Shown here: positions 27,276 to 36,353 of the stretch, in pieces
Layout: the number at the start of each line of letters is the position of its first letter
Position numbering within the stretch: position 1 is the first letter of the stretch
DNA from: Microbacterium soli
GTDB lineage: Bacteria > Actinomycetota > Actinomycetes > Actinomycetales > Microbacteriaceae
Direction: 5' to 3'
Assembly (NCBI RefSeq): GCF_039539005.1
Contig: NZ_BAABCP010000001.1
Location: 930,001 to 994,000, forward strand
Length of the DNA: 64,000 bases
Made by a program: the position numbers and the translations under genes
The notes under the pieces: generated by a model
The model's database searches: none
What the model saw: only the letters and a program-made list of their open reading frames with translations
Told to the model about the DNA's origin: nothing

Positions 27276-28439
27276 ATGAGTAATGCCGCAACATCGTGGC
27301 CGGCTCTCGAATGGGAGAGCCAGGTGTGGCTGCCCACGACGGGCTTCGGCGGTGGCCGATACAAGGCAGCGGTGCCACCACTCATCGCCATGCTGACGCC
27401 GCAGCCATCCGCCGAGGCGGCAGAGGCAGCGTCCACCGCCGCGAATGCGTTGAGCAGGTTCGATGCAGAGCTTGGTCATCGAGTCGCCGCTTTCGCTCCC
27501 GTTCTCCTCCGTTCAGAGTCCGCGTCCTCGTCTCGGATAGAGAACCTGACCGCCAGTGCCCGCGCGATCTTCAGTGCAGAGCTCGGCGCCAAGGGCAGCC
27601 GGAATGCGGAGTTGATCGCGGCCAACACGCAATCGTTGCAAGCCGCACTCAACCTGAGCGCAGGCCTTTCCTCCGATGCGATCCGTGACATGCACCGCAT
27701 ACTCATGGCTGGGCAGCCGCGCCACACTCCCGGCGAATGGCGCGACCAGGCGGTATGGATCGGCACCCGGGCAGACAGCCCGATAGGTGCGGATTACGTA
27801 GCCCCCGATCACGTCCGCATCCCCGCGTTCATCACCGATCTCGTCGCCTTTGCGACGCGCCACGACCTTGCTCCTCTGACTGCTGTCGCGGTGGCTCACG
27901 CGCAGTTCGAGACGATCCACCCGTTCAGCGACGGCAATGGGCGAACCGGCCGCGCACTTGCGCAAGCAGTGCTGCGCCATCGCGGAGTGACTGAGAACGT
28001 GGCAGTGCCGGTCTCGGCTGGACTGCTGGCAGATGTCGAGGGATACCACCAGGCGCTGACGGCCTATCGGGCAGGAGACGTGTCCCCCATCGTGCTGGCC
28101 TTCGCGAACGCCTCCATGAGGGCGGTGTCGAACGCGCGGCGACTCATCGCCGACATCGACGAGATCCAACGCTCATGGGCCACTCGGTTGACGGTACGGC
28201 GTTCAAGCAACGCGTGGAGGCTTCTGGACATCGTCGCCCGCAGACCGGTGCTTGACGCCGTCACCGCCGCCCGAGAACTGGGCGTCCAGCGCCCCAACGC
28301 CTACCCACCACTTCAAGCGCTTGTCGACGCCGGCATCCTGACCGCGAAAGCGGAACGGCCGTTCTGGCGAAGCACCGAGATCCTCGGAGCAATCGACGCG
28401 TTCGCCGAACGGGCCGGGCGGCGCGAGATGCCTCGATGA
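27276..28439 (+). CDS. Fic-domain AMPylase with C-terminal winged helix
   Basis: 387-aa Fic/DOC-family protein that would transfer AMP (or another phosphate-containing group) from a nucleotide onto a hydroxyl of a target protein. The active-site motif HPFSDGNGRTGR (residues 215-226) is intact. The N-terminal inhibitory motif (S/T)xxxE(G/N) appears as SSRIEN (residues 85-90), making it a class II, self-inhibited Fic. The last about 80 residues look like a winged helix (LLDIVARRPVLDAVTAAREL and so on). AAGGGG lies 9 nt before the ATG. It sits just outside attR, next to an ATPase pseudogene. Confidence 0.92.
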   Translation: MSNAATSWPALEWESQVWLPTTGFGGGRYKAAVPPLIAMLTPQPSAEAAEAASTAANALSRFDAELGHRVAAFAPVLLRSESASSSRIENLTASARAIFSAELGAKGSRNAELIAANTQSLQAALNLSAGLSSDAIRDMHRILMAGQPRHTPGEWRDQAVWIGTRADSPIGADYVAPDHVRIPAFITDLVAFATRHDLAPLTAVAVAHAQFETIHPFSDGNGRTGRALAQAVLRHRGVTENVAVPVSAGLLADVEGYHQALTAYRAGDVSPIVLAFANASMRAVSNARRLIADIDEIQRSWATRLTVRRSSNAWRLLDIVARRPVLDAVTAARELGVQRPNAYPPLQALVDAGILTAKAERPFWRSTEILGAIDAFAERAGRREMPR

Positions 28440-28538
28440 CACTGCGAGAGCTGTGAGAACATTCTTTGCGCATTCAAGGCGCGCCTCCGGCTGACCGCGC
28501 CCTCTGCCGACGCGGCGCAGGCCAGATATGGTTGCCGT

Positions 28539-29016
28539 ATGAAGCAACTGGGCCGTACCGCCGACTCCGTATTCGGCGTCAGCAGCGACGTCAACCCCGA
28601 GTCGTATGTCGACCGTGCGGGCTCGGCTCAAAGGTAAGGCGTGAGCTGGACCGATCCCAGCGTCATATCTCGCTCGTAGGCCCATCAAAAAGCAGAAGAT
28701 CGTGGCTCAGGCAGAAGATGATCCCCCAGGGGATCATCGTTCAGTGCCGACACGGCAAGACGGTCGATGACATTTACCGCGAGGCTCTCGGCTCCCTGGG
28801 GATTGAGCTCACCTTAAAGAAGACAACATCTGACAGTGAAGAGCATCCTCACCAAATTGGACCAGCTTCAGGTCGACTCCGATGGGCGCGGACTGGTCGT
28901 TAGTTACGATGAGTCGCGAGAGCAGGTCTTCCTGGTTGATCGGCAGCTCCTCCTTTGCAGAGCATTCTCGACAGTCCGATGGTCCTGGGGTGACCTCCTT
29001 GCGGAGGCGATGCTGG
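28539..29016 (+). pseudogene. Degraded P-loop (AAA/STAND-like) ATPase
   Basis: Three pieces in order look like one protein. ATG 28539 starts KQLGRTADSVFGVSSDVNPE and hits a stop after a probable 2-nt insertion near 28617. The next frame continues GLGSKVRRELDRSQRHISLV with a P-loop changed to GPSKSRRSW, where GPSKSGKSW is expected, and QCRHGKTVDDIYREALGSLG. After about 28830 a third frame gives KLDQLQVDSDGRGLVVSYDE and VDRQLLLCRAFSTVRW, which resembles the C-terminal end of such proteins. The central part is missing, indicating a large internal deletion. Joining the pieces is inference from their look. Confidence 0.55.
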
Positions 29017-29049
29017 CAAGGACCGCTGCGGTTCGCTTCATCATCCGCA

Positions 29050-29859
29050 TCATGACACCGTCACCGACAGTTCGACGGCATAGTCATCAGCGCTCTGACC
29101 GATGACCGTCTGACGCACCTCGACATCACCGAGTTCGACCCCGCGTTCGGCGATCGCGTCGAAGAGCCCGACGGCTGCGGGATGCAGTGCCCCCTCAGGC
29201 GGCTCTTCTCCGTCGACCGGACGCCACGTCGCCACGAGCTCCGTCCGGGCGGGGAGCTCGGCGGAGAAGCTCTCGGATCCACGCGCCTCCTCGGGCACAT
29301 GGGACGCGGTCGGCCAGCAGCACACCACCTCGATGGTTCCTCGATCACCGGCTCGCAATGTAAGCCAGAACGGCCCGCTGGGGCCGGCGCCTGCGGCCTG
29401 GAGCCGTGCGAACAGCGCACCCAGCACCGCGTTCGCATCGTCATCCGAGACAGCGCCGGCATCGTCGACCGGAGCAGTGATGGCCTGCCCGACGAAGTGC
29501 TGGACCAGCATCGACCGCTCGCTGACGTTCACCGGGACGGCCAGCGCACGCAGCATCCGCGCGGCATCGTGGAACGCACGATCCTCGCGTTCCCGCTGCT
29601 CGAGGACACGGACCCGATGAGCGGCGAGTGCTTGCTCGGCGTCCCCTCCCGCGATCGCAGTGGATGCCTCCGGCAGCGGCACCCCGGCGTCCCGCAGCGC
29701 GCGGATCACCACACCCGCCCGCACCTGACTCTCGGCGTACAGCCGATACCCCGAGCGGTCATCCACATCCGCGGGGACGAGCGCGCCCGTCTCGTCGTAG
29801 TGACGAAGAGCCTTCACGCTCAGCCCGGTCAATCCTGCGAACTCCCCGATCTTCAACAT
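29050..29859 (-). CDS. MerR-family regulator with GyrI-like domain
   Basis: 269-aa transcription regulator. The N-terminal MerR winged helix is clear: MLKIGEFAGLTGLSVKALRH followed by YDETGALVPADVDDRSGYR. A linking coiled coil (about residues 75-105) leads to a C-terminal effector-binding domain of the GyrI-like type (about residues 115-269) that probably senses a hydrophobic or cationic small molecule. No neighbouring efflux or target gene is evident; the next gene upstream on this strand is 241 bp away. It marks the return to core-like base composition after the accessory region. Confidence 0.85.
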   Translation of the reverse strand: MLKIGEFAGLTGLSVKALRHYDETGALVPADVDDRSGYRLYAESQVRAGVVIRALRDAGVPLPEASTAIAGGDAEQALAAHRVRVLEQREREDRAFHDAARMLRALAVPVNVSERSMLVQHFVGQAITAPVDDAGAVSDDDANAVLGALFARLQAAGAGPSGPFWLTLRAGDRGTIEVVCCWPTASHVPEEARGSESFSAELPARTELVATWRPVDGEEPPEGALHPAAVGLFDAIAERGVELGDVEVRQTVIGQSADDYAVELSVTVS

Positions 29860-30100
29860 GAGACCAGCTTCCCGTCTCCCCCAGCAGGAGAGTCAACCCG
29901 CGCATCCACGACCCACCGGACCACCCTCGTCGATGCCACCCCGAGCGCCATGGCCGGCGACAGCCACCGGCGGCGGTGCCGGGTGAGACACCACTTCCCG
30001 GGTGAGAAACCATGCCTGAGCGGGGTCTCACGCCAGAAGCGGTCTCTTGGCGGGAGGGAGGACGCGGACAAGAGAGAGGGCGCGGGGGGAGGGGCGCCCG

Positions 30101-31294
30101 TCACTCGTCCGGGATCGACGCCCCGGGGTTCGCGGCGCGGAGCAGGGCGAGGGCGTCGGCGCGCAGCGCCTCGGTCTCGGCCCGGAGCGCGGCCGTGGCG
30201 GCCTCCGCATCGGCCAGGGAGCGCGCCCGTTCCTCGATGTCGACGCGATAGCGCTCGAGCTCCTCGTGCCGGTACGTCAGCGACTCCTCCCACGACATGG
30301 TCATGGGCTCCCCACCCTTCGGGGTCAGCGTCACCTGCCATCGCTCGCGCTCCTCGGCCGGCGTCGCGTCGAACTCCGCACGGTCGGCGTCGTATGCGCG
30401 CACCGCCTCGTCGTAGGCCGCACGGTCGGCATCCAGCTGGGCGCGCTGCTGCGCGTTCGCCTGCTCCTGCTCCGCGACGTGCGCCCACGCCGACTTGACC
30501 GCGGCGAGCACGTCATCGACGGCGTCGAGCGACCGGCGGTGCGCCTCCACGAGCGCCATGCGGTCGGTGAAGACGCCGGCGTAGATCTCCTCCAACGCGG
30601 GATCGAACCCGCCGTCGAGCGCGACCTGCGAGCCGAGATACGCGAACTGCTCGGTCGCCCGGCTGTCGTCCTCGTCGCCGACGGATGCCGTGATCTGCGC
30701 GTGCACGGGATCGTCCGCCGGCACGCGCGCTGCCGCCGCCGGCATGAGTTCGTCCACGACCGCCCGTTCATCGGCGCGCATGTTCGCGTAGACGGCATGC
30801 AGCAGCTCGTGGGCGGCGACGGTGACCATCGCATCCACCAGCCGGTCATCCCCCGGCCGATACACGTAGATGCGTCCCGGTCTGCCCTCGGCCGAGGTCA
30901 GGAGGAAGCATCCGCGCACCGACCAGTCCTCGGACTGCCCGTGCACGGCATCCGCGCACACCTCGCCGATCTCGTCGGCGCCCACCAGCTCCGGGCGGGT
31001 CCGCGCGAACAGCTCCCTGCCCTCGTCGCTCAGCTGCATCCGGTCGGCGAGCTCCGCGGTCTCGCCGGTCAGCGGCGGAGGCGGTGCCTCGACCTCGACG
31101 AACGGAGCCGCCCTCCCGTCCGGCGGGTCGGACGGCGACTCGGATCCAGGACCACCCAGCACGGCCGACAGCACGACCGCGACGAGCGCGCCGATCCCGA
31201 TGACCACCACGACGGCGGCCACGATGCCTCGCCGACGACCGGACGCCGGTTCCTTCACGCTCCGGTCCGGGCCGTCGGACTCGAAGAGCGTCAT
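30101..31294 (-). CDS. Membrane-anchored HExxH putative metalloprotease
   Basis: 397-aa protein with one N-terminal transmembrane helix (about residues 22-46, GIVAAVVVVIGIGALVAVVL), a proline-rich linker, and an extracytoplasmic domain. That domain carries the zincin motif AAHELLHAVYA (HELLH) and a downstream EQFAYLGSQVALDGGF that could supply the third zinc ligand. The C-terminal about 130 residues are an Ala/Glu/Arg coiled coil. I recognise no named family. GGGGAGG precedes the ATG at 31294. The 241 bp between its end and the MerR gene hold no gene I can support. Confidence 0.75.
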   Translation of the reverse strand: MTLFESDGPDRSVKEPASGRRRGIVAAVVVVIGIGALVAVVLSAVLGGPGSESPSDPPDGRAAPFVEVEAPPPPLTGETAELADRMQLSDEGRELFARTRPELVGADEIGEVCADAVHGQSEDWSVRGCFLLTSAEGRPGRIYVYRPGDDRLVDAMVTVAAHELLHAVYANMRADERAVVDELMPAAAARVPADDPVHAQITASVGDEDDSRATEQFAYLGSQVALDGGFDPALEEIYAGVFTDRMALVEAHRRSLDAVDDVLAAVKSAWAHVAEQEQANAQQRAQLDADRAAYDEAVRAYDADRAEFDATPAEERERWQVTLTPKGGEPMTMSWEESLTYRHEELERYRVDIEERARSLADAEAATAALRAETEALRADALALLRAANPGASIPDE

Positions 31295-31465
31295 CGACCG
31301 TCCTCCCCGCGCACGGGAACCGCCGTGCCCGCGCACACCGGTGACAGCGGCATGGTCCGCGGAACGACGTCGGCGGACATCCGCCCGGATCTCGACAGCA
31401 TCGTGCTCACCCTACACACGCCACCGGACGGCGCGGCGAGCGCGGAGAACCGCGATGATGGAGCC

Positions 31466-32071
31466 ATGCCCTCCCGCAGCGATCATGCCGCCGAACGCCC
31501 GCGTTTCACCCGCGCCGAGCTGTCGGCGTTCACGGGCGGGACGCTGCCGGATCTCCTCCCCGACCCCACCCTGCTGCTGTTCGCGGGCATCAACCCCGGC
31601 CTGCTGTCGGTGGCCGTCCAGGCGCACTTCGCACCCCGCGGCAACCGGTTCTTCCCCGCCCTCGCGGCGGCGGGCATCGTCGACCGCCGGATCGATGCCT
31701 CCGCCGGCATGCTGCCCGCCGATGAAGAGCATCTTCGCAGCCGCGGCGTCGGGATCACGAGCATCGTCCGCGGCGCCACGTCCAGGGCATCCGAGCTCAC
31801 CGCCGCCCAGCTGCGCGCGGGCGGCGCGGATCTGCGCGAGCGCGTCGCCGGCATCCGTCCGCGCGTGGTCGCGCTGCTGGGGATCACCGCCTACCGGACC
31901 GCGTTCGACGCCCCGCACGCCCTGGTCGGCCGGCAGCCCGGCGACTGGGACGGCGCCGAGGTGTGGGTGGTCCCCAACCCCAGCGGCCTGAACCGGCACC
32001 ACACCACCGCCGATCTCGCACAGGCCTACCGCGAGGTCGCGCTGCGCGCGGGGATCCGTCCGCCGGCCTGA
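31466..32071 (+). CDS. mug: Mismatch-specific DNA glycosylase (Mug/TDG-like)
   Basis: 201-aa uracil-DNA glycosylase superfamily enzyme that removes uracil or thymine from G:U and G:T mispairs. The active-site loop is FAGINPGLLSVAV (GINPG) and the intercalation motif is VPNPSGLNRHH. HFAPRGNRFFPALAAAG matches the Mug family. Length is close to the family norm. The frame is open far upstream, but ATG 31466 begins the family-like N-terminus. It lies between the divergent HExxH gene and dgt. Confidence 0.9.
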   Translation: MPSRSDHAAERPRFTRAELSAFTGGTLPDLLPDPTLLLFAGINPGLLSVAVQAHFAPRGNRFFPALAAAGIVDRRIDASAGMLPADEEHLRSRGVGITSIVRGATSRASELTAAQLRAGGADLRERVAGIRPRVVALLGITAYRTAFDAPHALVGRQPGDWDGAEVWVVPNPSGLNRHHTTADLAQAYREVALRAGIRPPA

Positions 32072-32179
32072 CCCGGCCGACGGTGCTCCGATGACGGATG
32101 CCGAGGATGCCGCGTACGAGCACCGCCCCCGCACGAGCATACGCACGGTCCCGTCCCCGCCCCGTGCCACACTGGCTTC

Positions 32180-33676
32180 ATGCCCCAGGACTCCCCCGAT
32201 CCCCGTCAGGCGCGACGCCTGCCCGAGACTCTCGACGAGTTCCAGCGCGCGGAGGGGCATCCGAACTTCCGGGTGGATGTGGAGCGCATCCGCTTCTCCC
32301 CCTTCTACTCGCGGCTCTCCGCCGTCACCCAGGTGATCTCACAGGCGGGCGCGGGGCTGGCGGTGAACAACCGGCTCACCCACTCGGTCAAAGTCGCCGC
32401 CGTGGCTCGGGCGATCGCCACCCACCTGTCCACGCGCACCGACGAGCGCGGCCGGATCGTCGCCGAGCTCGGCGGTGCGCATCCGGTCGTCGTGCAGGCC
32501 GCCGCGGCCGCGCACGATCTCGGCCATCCGCCGTTCGGGCACCTCGGCGAGCAGACGCTCGACCGGCTGGCCCGCACCCGGTTCGGGCTCGCGGAGGGCT
32601 TCGAGGGCAACGCCCAGACCTACCGCATCCTCACACGTCTCGACGAGCACGATCGGCCCGGCGTCGGCCTCAACCTCACCGCCGCGGTGCGCGCGGCCGT
32701 ACTGAAGTACCCCTGGCTGCGCGGCGAGGGCGGCACACGTCGCGGCGGCGCGAGCAAGTTCAACTTCTATGCGATCGACGAGCCGGACGCCCGGCGCGCG
32801 CTCTCCGCCTACCCGCTGATCGAACCGGGCCAGCAGACCGTGGAGTGCTCCATCATGGACATCTCGGACGACATCGCGTACTCGCTGCACGACCTCGACG
32901 ACTTCTACCGCGCCGACCTGCTGAACCCCGCCGCCCTGTCGGCGGAGTTCCGCGCGTGGCGTCGGGATCTCGCCCGACTGCGCGCCGCCGAGGTCGAAGC
33001 CCTCGCGGCAGACACCCGGACCCCCGGTCATTCGCTGGAGCTGCTGTGGCGGCGGATGCAGGAGAAGGACGCCTGGATCGCCGACCCGGATGCCTTCAGC
33101 GAGGCTGTCGCGAAGGTGGCCGCCGAGGTCGTCGACGGGCTCGTCGCGGAGCCGTTCGACGGCTCGCTGGCCAGTGAGCGGTCGCTCGCGCGGTTCACGT
33201 CGGGCTGGATCGCCCGGCTGCAGTCCTCCGTGGAGGTGCACCGGCATCCGGATGCCCGCTCCGGCCATGTGCGACTCAGCAGGACGGCTTGGCATGAGGT
33301 CGGCGTGCTGAAGTTCCTGCACGAGAGGTTCATCCTCGAGCGCCCCGACCTCACGGTGTACCAGCGGGGTCAGGCGGGTGTGCTCGAGCGGCTCGTGGAC
33401 GGGTTCACCGCTTGGCTCGACGATCCACGCGACGCCCGGCGCGCACCACGACGGCTGATCGACCTCGTCGAGCTGGCGACGGACGATTACCGGATGCTGC
33501 GCAGGGACGCCCCCGAGATGACCGACCCGCACACGGATGCCGATCTCGACCGGCTCGGCCGGGGCCGCGGCATCATCGACTACGTCGCGTCGCTGACCGA
33601 TGCGCAGGCCGTCTCGCTGGACGCCCTGCTCGCCGGGCACACCGAGCGGCTGTGGGATGCCGGGCAGGGACTGTGA
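32180..33676 (+). CDS. dgt: dGTPase-like deoxynucleotide triphosphohydrolase
   Basis: 498-aa HD-domain enzyme that splits dNTPs into deoxynucleoside and triphosphate, controlling nucleotide pools. The metal site residues are in NRLTHSVKVA, AAHDLGHPPFGHLGE (HD) and MDISDDIAYSLHD (distal D). YKFNFYAID-like SKFNFYAIDEPDA is the usual segment between them. A CACACT hexamer lies 6 nt before the ATG and may be a weak leaderless -10. In many actinobacteria dgt sits upstream of dnaG; here an ATP-grasp gene follows instead. Confidence 0.92.
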   Translation: MPQDSPDPRQARRLPETLDEFQRAEGHPNFRVDVERIRFSPFYSRLSAVTQVISQAGAGLAVNNRLTHSVKVAAVARAIATHLSTRTDERGRIVAELGGAHPVVVQAAAAAHDLGHPPFGHLGEQTLDRLARTRFGLAEGFEGNAQTYRILTRLDEHDRPGVGLNLTAAVRAAVLKYPWLRGEGGTRRGGASKFNFYAIDEPDARRALSAYPLIEPGQQTVECSIMDISDDIAYSLHDLDDFYRADLLNPAALSAEFRAWRRDLARLRAAEVEALAADTRTPGHSLELLWRRMQEKDAWIADPDAFSEAVAKVAAEVVDGLVAEPFDGSLASERSLARFTSGWIARLQSSVEVHRHPDARSGHVRLSRTAWHEVGVLKFLHERFILERPDLTVYQRGQAGVLERLVDGFTAWLDDPRDARRAPRRLIDLVELATDDYRMLRRDAPEMTDPHTDADLDRLGRGRGIIDYVASLTDAQAVSLDALLAGHTERLWDAGQGL

Positions 33677-33757
33677 GCAGCAGGACACGAGCAGCCGCCG
33701 GGTCTCGCTGTGCGTCCTCGCGTGACGTTCCCGGAGCCTCCCCGCGGTGGGCGTCAG

Positions 33758-33763
33758 TACGCT
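33758..33763 (+). promoter_or_regulatory. -10 box of ATP-grasp gene (leaderless)
   Basis: TACGCT with a 7-nt gap to ATG 33771 and no ribosome-binding site. It supports this start over the in-frame codon at 33747. Confidence 0.45.
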
Positions 33764-33770
33764 GAAACGC

Positions 33771-34706
33771 ATGACCGAGCCCCGCGTCTACATCATCCAC
33801 GAGAACCCCCAATGGATCCCGCCGCTGGCGGCCGCGTTCGCCGCGGAAGGCGTGCCGATCGAGTCCTGGTCGCTGACCGACGGCTCCATCGACCTGTCTG
33901 CCGAGCCGCCGCAGGGCGTGTTCTGGTCGAGGCTGAGCGCCTCCGCGCACACGCGCGATCACGGCGCCTCGAAGGAGTACGGCCGGGCCGTGCTGCGCTG
34001 GCTGGAGTCGTGGGGGCGGACCGTCATCGACGGCAGCCGCGTCCTCGAGCTCGAGGTCAGCAAGGCCGCCCAGCATGCGGCGCTGCGCCGTGCCGGCATC
34101 GACGTCCCCCGCACGATCGCCGTGTTCGGGACCGCGGACCTCTCCCGGCGCGCGCGCGAGCTGCCCGCACCGTTCATGTCCAAGCACAACCAGGGCGGCA
34201 AGGGGCTGGGCGTGCGCCGGTTCGACAGCCACGACGAGTTCGACGCCTGGGTATCGGGCCCCGACTTCGAGCCCTCCCCCGACGGCATCACCCTGCTGCA
34301 GGAGCATCTCGCCGCCCGGGAGCCCTTCGTGACCCGCGCCGAGTTCGTGAACGGCGAGCTCGTGTACGCGGTCCGGGTGGACACCAGCGACGGATCCTTC
34401 GAGCTGTGCCCGGCGGAGGCCTGCGCGCTGCCCTCCGCCGCCGACGAGCCGCCGCTGCCGATGTTCACGCTGCGCCGCGACATCGACCCCGCACTGATCG
34501 CTCAGTATCGCGGCTTCCTCGCCGCGGAGGGGATCGACATCGCCGGCATCGAGTTCATCGAGACCGTCGACGGGCGCACGGTCACCTACGACGTCAACAC
34601 CAACACCAACTACAACCCGGACGTCGAGGCGGAGTCCCCCCGCTCGGCGCCCCGCGAGATCGCCCGCTGGCTGGGCTCCCTGCTGCCCGCACTCGCACAG
34701 GTCTGA
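33771..34706 (+). CDS. RimK-like ATP-grasp ligase
   Basis: 311-aa ATP-grasp protein, likely forming an amide or peptide-like bond with ATP. FMSKHNQGGKGLGVRRF is the ATP-lysine and glycine loop, IEFIETVDGRTVTYDVNTNT carries the metal-binding Glu/Asn pair, and the N-terminal half has a Rossmann-like pre-ATP-grasp domain. No neighbour identifies the substrate. A TACGCT box 7 nt upstream suggests leaderless expression. Two inverted repeats follow the stop. Confidence 0.82.
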   Translation: MTEPRVYIIHENPQWIPPLAAAFAAEGVPIESWSLTDGSIDLSAEPPQGVFWSRLSASAHTRDHGASKEYGRAVLRWLESWGRTVIDGSRVLELEVSKAAQHAALRRAGIDVPRTIAVFGTADLSRRARELPAPFMSKHNQGGKGLGVRRFDSHDEFDAWVSGPDFEPSPDGITLLQEHLAAREPFVTRAEFVNGELVYAVRVDTSDGSFELCPAEACALPSAADEPPLPMFTLRRDIDPALIAQYRGFLAAEGIDIAGIEFIETVDGRTVTYDVNTNTNYNPDVEAESPRSAPREIARWLGSLLPALAQV

Positions 34707-34713
34707 GGGGAGC

Positions 34714-34759
34714 GCGCTCGGGTCCGTGCACTCGCGTCCGCGAGCACGGGCCCGAGCGC
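34714..34759 (+). terminator. Terminator-like inverted repeat after ATP-grasp gene
   Basis: GCGCTCGGGTCCGTGC pairs with GCACGGGCCCGAGCGC (16 positions, nearly perfect) across a 14-nt loop, 8 nt after the stop codon. Confidence 0.65.
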
Positions 34760-34778
34760 ACGGCATCCGCTGGACGGA

Positions 34779-34819
34779 CGAAGGACCCGGCCGGGTGAGC
34801 GCCCCGGCCGGGTCCTTCG
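34779..34819. terminator. Strong bidirectional terminator
   Basis: A perfect 17-bp inverted repeat, CGAAGGACCCGGCCGGG / CCCGGCCGGGTCCTTCG, with a 7-nt loop, ending 4 bp before the stop codon of the minus-strand gene. It can terminate both convergent genes. Confidence 0.8.
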
Positions 34820-34822
34820 CTC

Positions 34823-36052
34823 TCACCCGGCGGTCGTCGCCCGCTGCGCGCCGATGGCCCACACGTACGGCGGCTCGGTGCCGTTGATCGCCCAGTCGCC
34901 GACGATGCGCTCCTTGAACACGACGGGGTTGTGCGAGGACACCGTCCGCGCATTGCGCCAGAACCGGTCGAGCTGCTTGCCCCCGCCCGCCGCCGACGCG
35001 CCGAGCGCGTCGAAGACATGCGAGGTCGCCTCCTGCGCGATCGCGGTGATGACGATCTGCCCCTGCGCGGAGTCGAGCTCGGCGCGGATGTTGGCATCCC
35101 GCTCCGCGGCCTCGTCATCCGCGAACGCCGCCAGGTACGCGTCCTGCGCGGCCTGCGCGGCGCGCACGGCGACGGCCCGGGCGGCGAAGCCCTGCGCGGT
35201 CGCCTTCCCGATCACCTGGTGGATGAGCGGGTCCTGGTTCCAGACGTCGCCGGCCCCGTGGCTGTACACCCGGGTGCGGCGCTGCGCCTGCGCCGCGAAC
35301 TCCGCGGCGGCGTTCTCGGCGATGCCCGCGAGCGTCGCCAGCAGCACCAGCTGGTAGAAGGCGGTCTGGTAGCGGAACCGCTCGGAGAAGTCGATGACGT
35401 CGGATGCCTCCACGCGAGCGTCCGTGAGCACCGTCGTGCCGCTTCCCGTGGTGCGCTGCCCGAAGCCGTCCCAGTCGTCCAGCAGGGCCACCCCGGGCTG
35501 GTCGGCGGGCACGAGCGCGATGACGCGCACGCCGTCGGACTCCCGCTGCGCGAACACGTCCAGCCAGTCCGCGAAGATGCTGCCGGTGCTGTAGTACTTC
35601 GTGCCGGACACCGTCAGGACGCCGTCCGACTCGCGCACCTTCGTGCCCACGTCCCCGACCTCGACCGCACCGATCTCGGTCCATGCATTGCCGCCCAGCT
35701 GTCCGGCGACGAACCTCTCGAACCAGACGCTCTGATCGGCGTGCGCGTGGGCGACCAGCCGGTCCTCCACGAGCGCGAAGTGGCCGCGCAGCGCCTGCGG
35801 CAGGTTGGAATCCGCGGCGGCGAGGTCGGTCAGCAGCTCGATGAGCTGCGGAAGGCTCGCGCCCGCGCCCCCGTGGCTGCGCGGCACGCGCACAGCGCCG
35901 AACCCGGCATCCGCGAGTTCGCGGATGAGCTCGCGGGGCAGTTCCCGCGAGGCGTCCCGCTCCGCCGCGCCCTGGGCGATCCGCTCGAAGAGCGGCCGGA
36001 ATCGTGCGCGCAGCTCCTCGAGATCAGCCCCGGTGGATGTCTGGTCGGTCAT
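34823..36052 (-). CDS. SfnB/DszC-like acyl-CoA dehydrogenase-fold oxidase
   Basis: 409-aa flavoprotein with the acyl-CoA dehydrogenase fold. ADAGFGAVRVPRSHGGAG and SGTKYYSTGSIFADW are typical of the monooxygenase branch (SfnB, DszC), which uses FMNH2 to oxidise organosulfur compounds. The C-terminal SSHNPVVFKERIVGDWAING matches that branch. It faces the MetY, SsuD-like and SfnG genes, which supports a role in sulfur scavenging. ATG 36052 follows GAGAGGAT; upstream in-frame codons are rejected. The 301-bp gap to metY holds promoters, with TACCGT at 36101-36106 as a possible -10 for this gene. Confidence 0.82.
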   Translation of the reverse strand: MTDQTSTGADLEELRARFRPLFERIAQGAAERDASRELPRELIRELADAGFGAVRVPRSHGGAGASLPQLIELLTDLAAADSNLPQALRGHFALVEDRLVAHAHADQSVWFERFVAGQLGGNAWTEIGAVEVGDVGTKVRESDGVLTVSGTKYYSTGSIFADWLDVFAQRESDGVRVIALVPADQPGVALLDDWDGFGQRTTGSGTTVLTDARVEASDVIDFSERFRYQTAFYQLVLLATLAGIAENAAAEFAAQAQRRTRVYSHGAGDVWNQDPLIHQVIGKATAQGFAARAVAVRAAQAAQDAYLAAFADDEAAERDANIRAELDSAQGQIVITAIAQEATSHVFDALGASAAGGGKQLDRFWRNARTVSSHNPVVFKERIVGDWAINGTEPPYVWAIGAQRATTAG

Positions 36053-36340
36053 GTGAGATCCTCTCGCCGTCGATGGGGACGCGCGGTGCGCGCCCCGCCG
36101 ACGGTAGACCCGCGCCGCCGCCGCACGCCACCGCGGATGCCATACGGTGAAGCGATTCGTCATACGCCGAAACGCGGCGACACGGGACGACGCCCACCGT
36201 GGACGACGACGCACCGGCGCGAAGATCGTCGAGGTGGGCCGGTTCGCCCCGCTGGGCGAGGTTCCCGAGCCCGGCCGGTGCCCCTGAGTCCCGCATCGTC
36301 ACGGAGGGAAATCAAGCATCTCGGGACGGACAGCGGATTC

Positions 36341-36346
36341 TACGGT
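36341..36346 (+). promoter_or_regulatory. -10 box of metY-like gene (leaderless)
   Basis: TACGGT with a 7-nt gap to ATG 36354. It overlaps the GTG at 36345, which I therefore do not take as the start. Confidence 0.4.
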
Positions 36347-36353
36347 GGATGGC

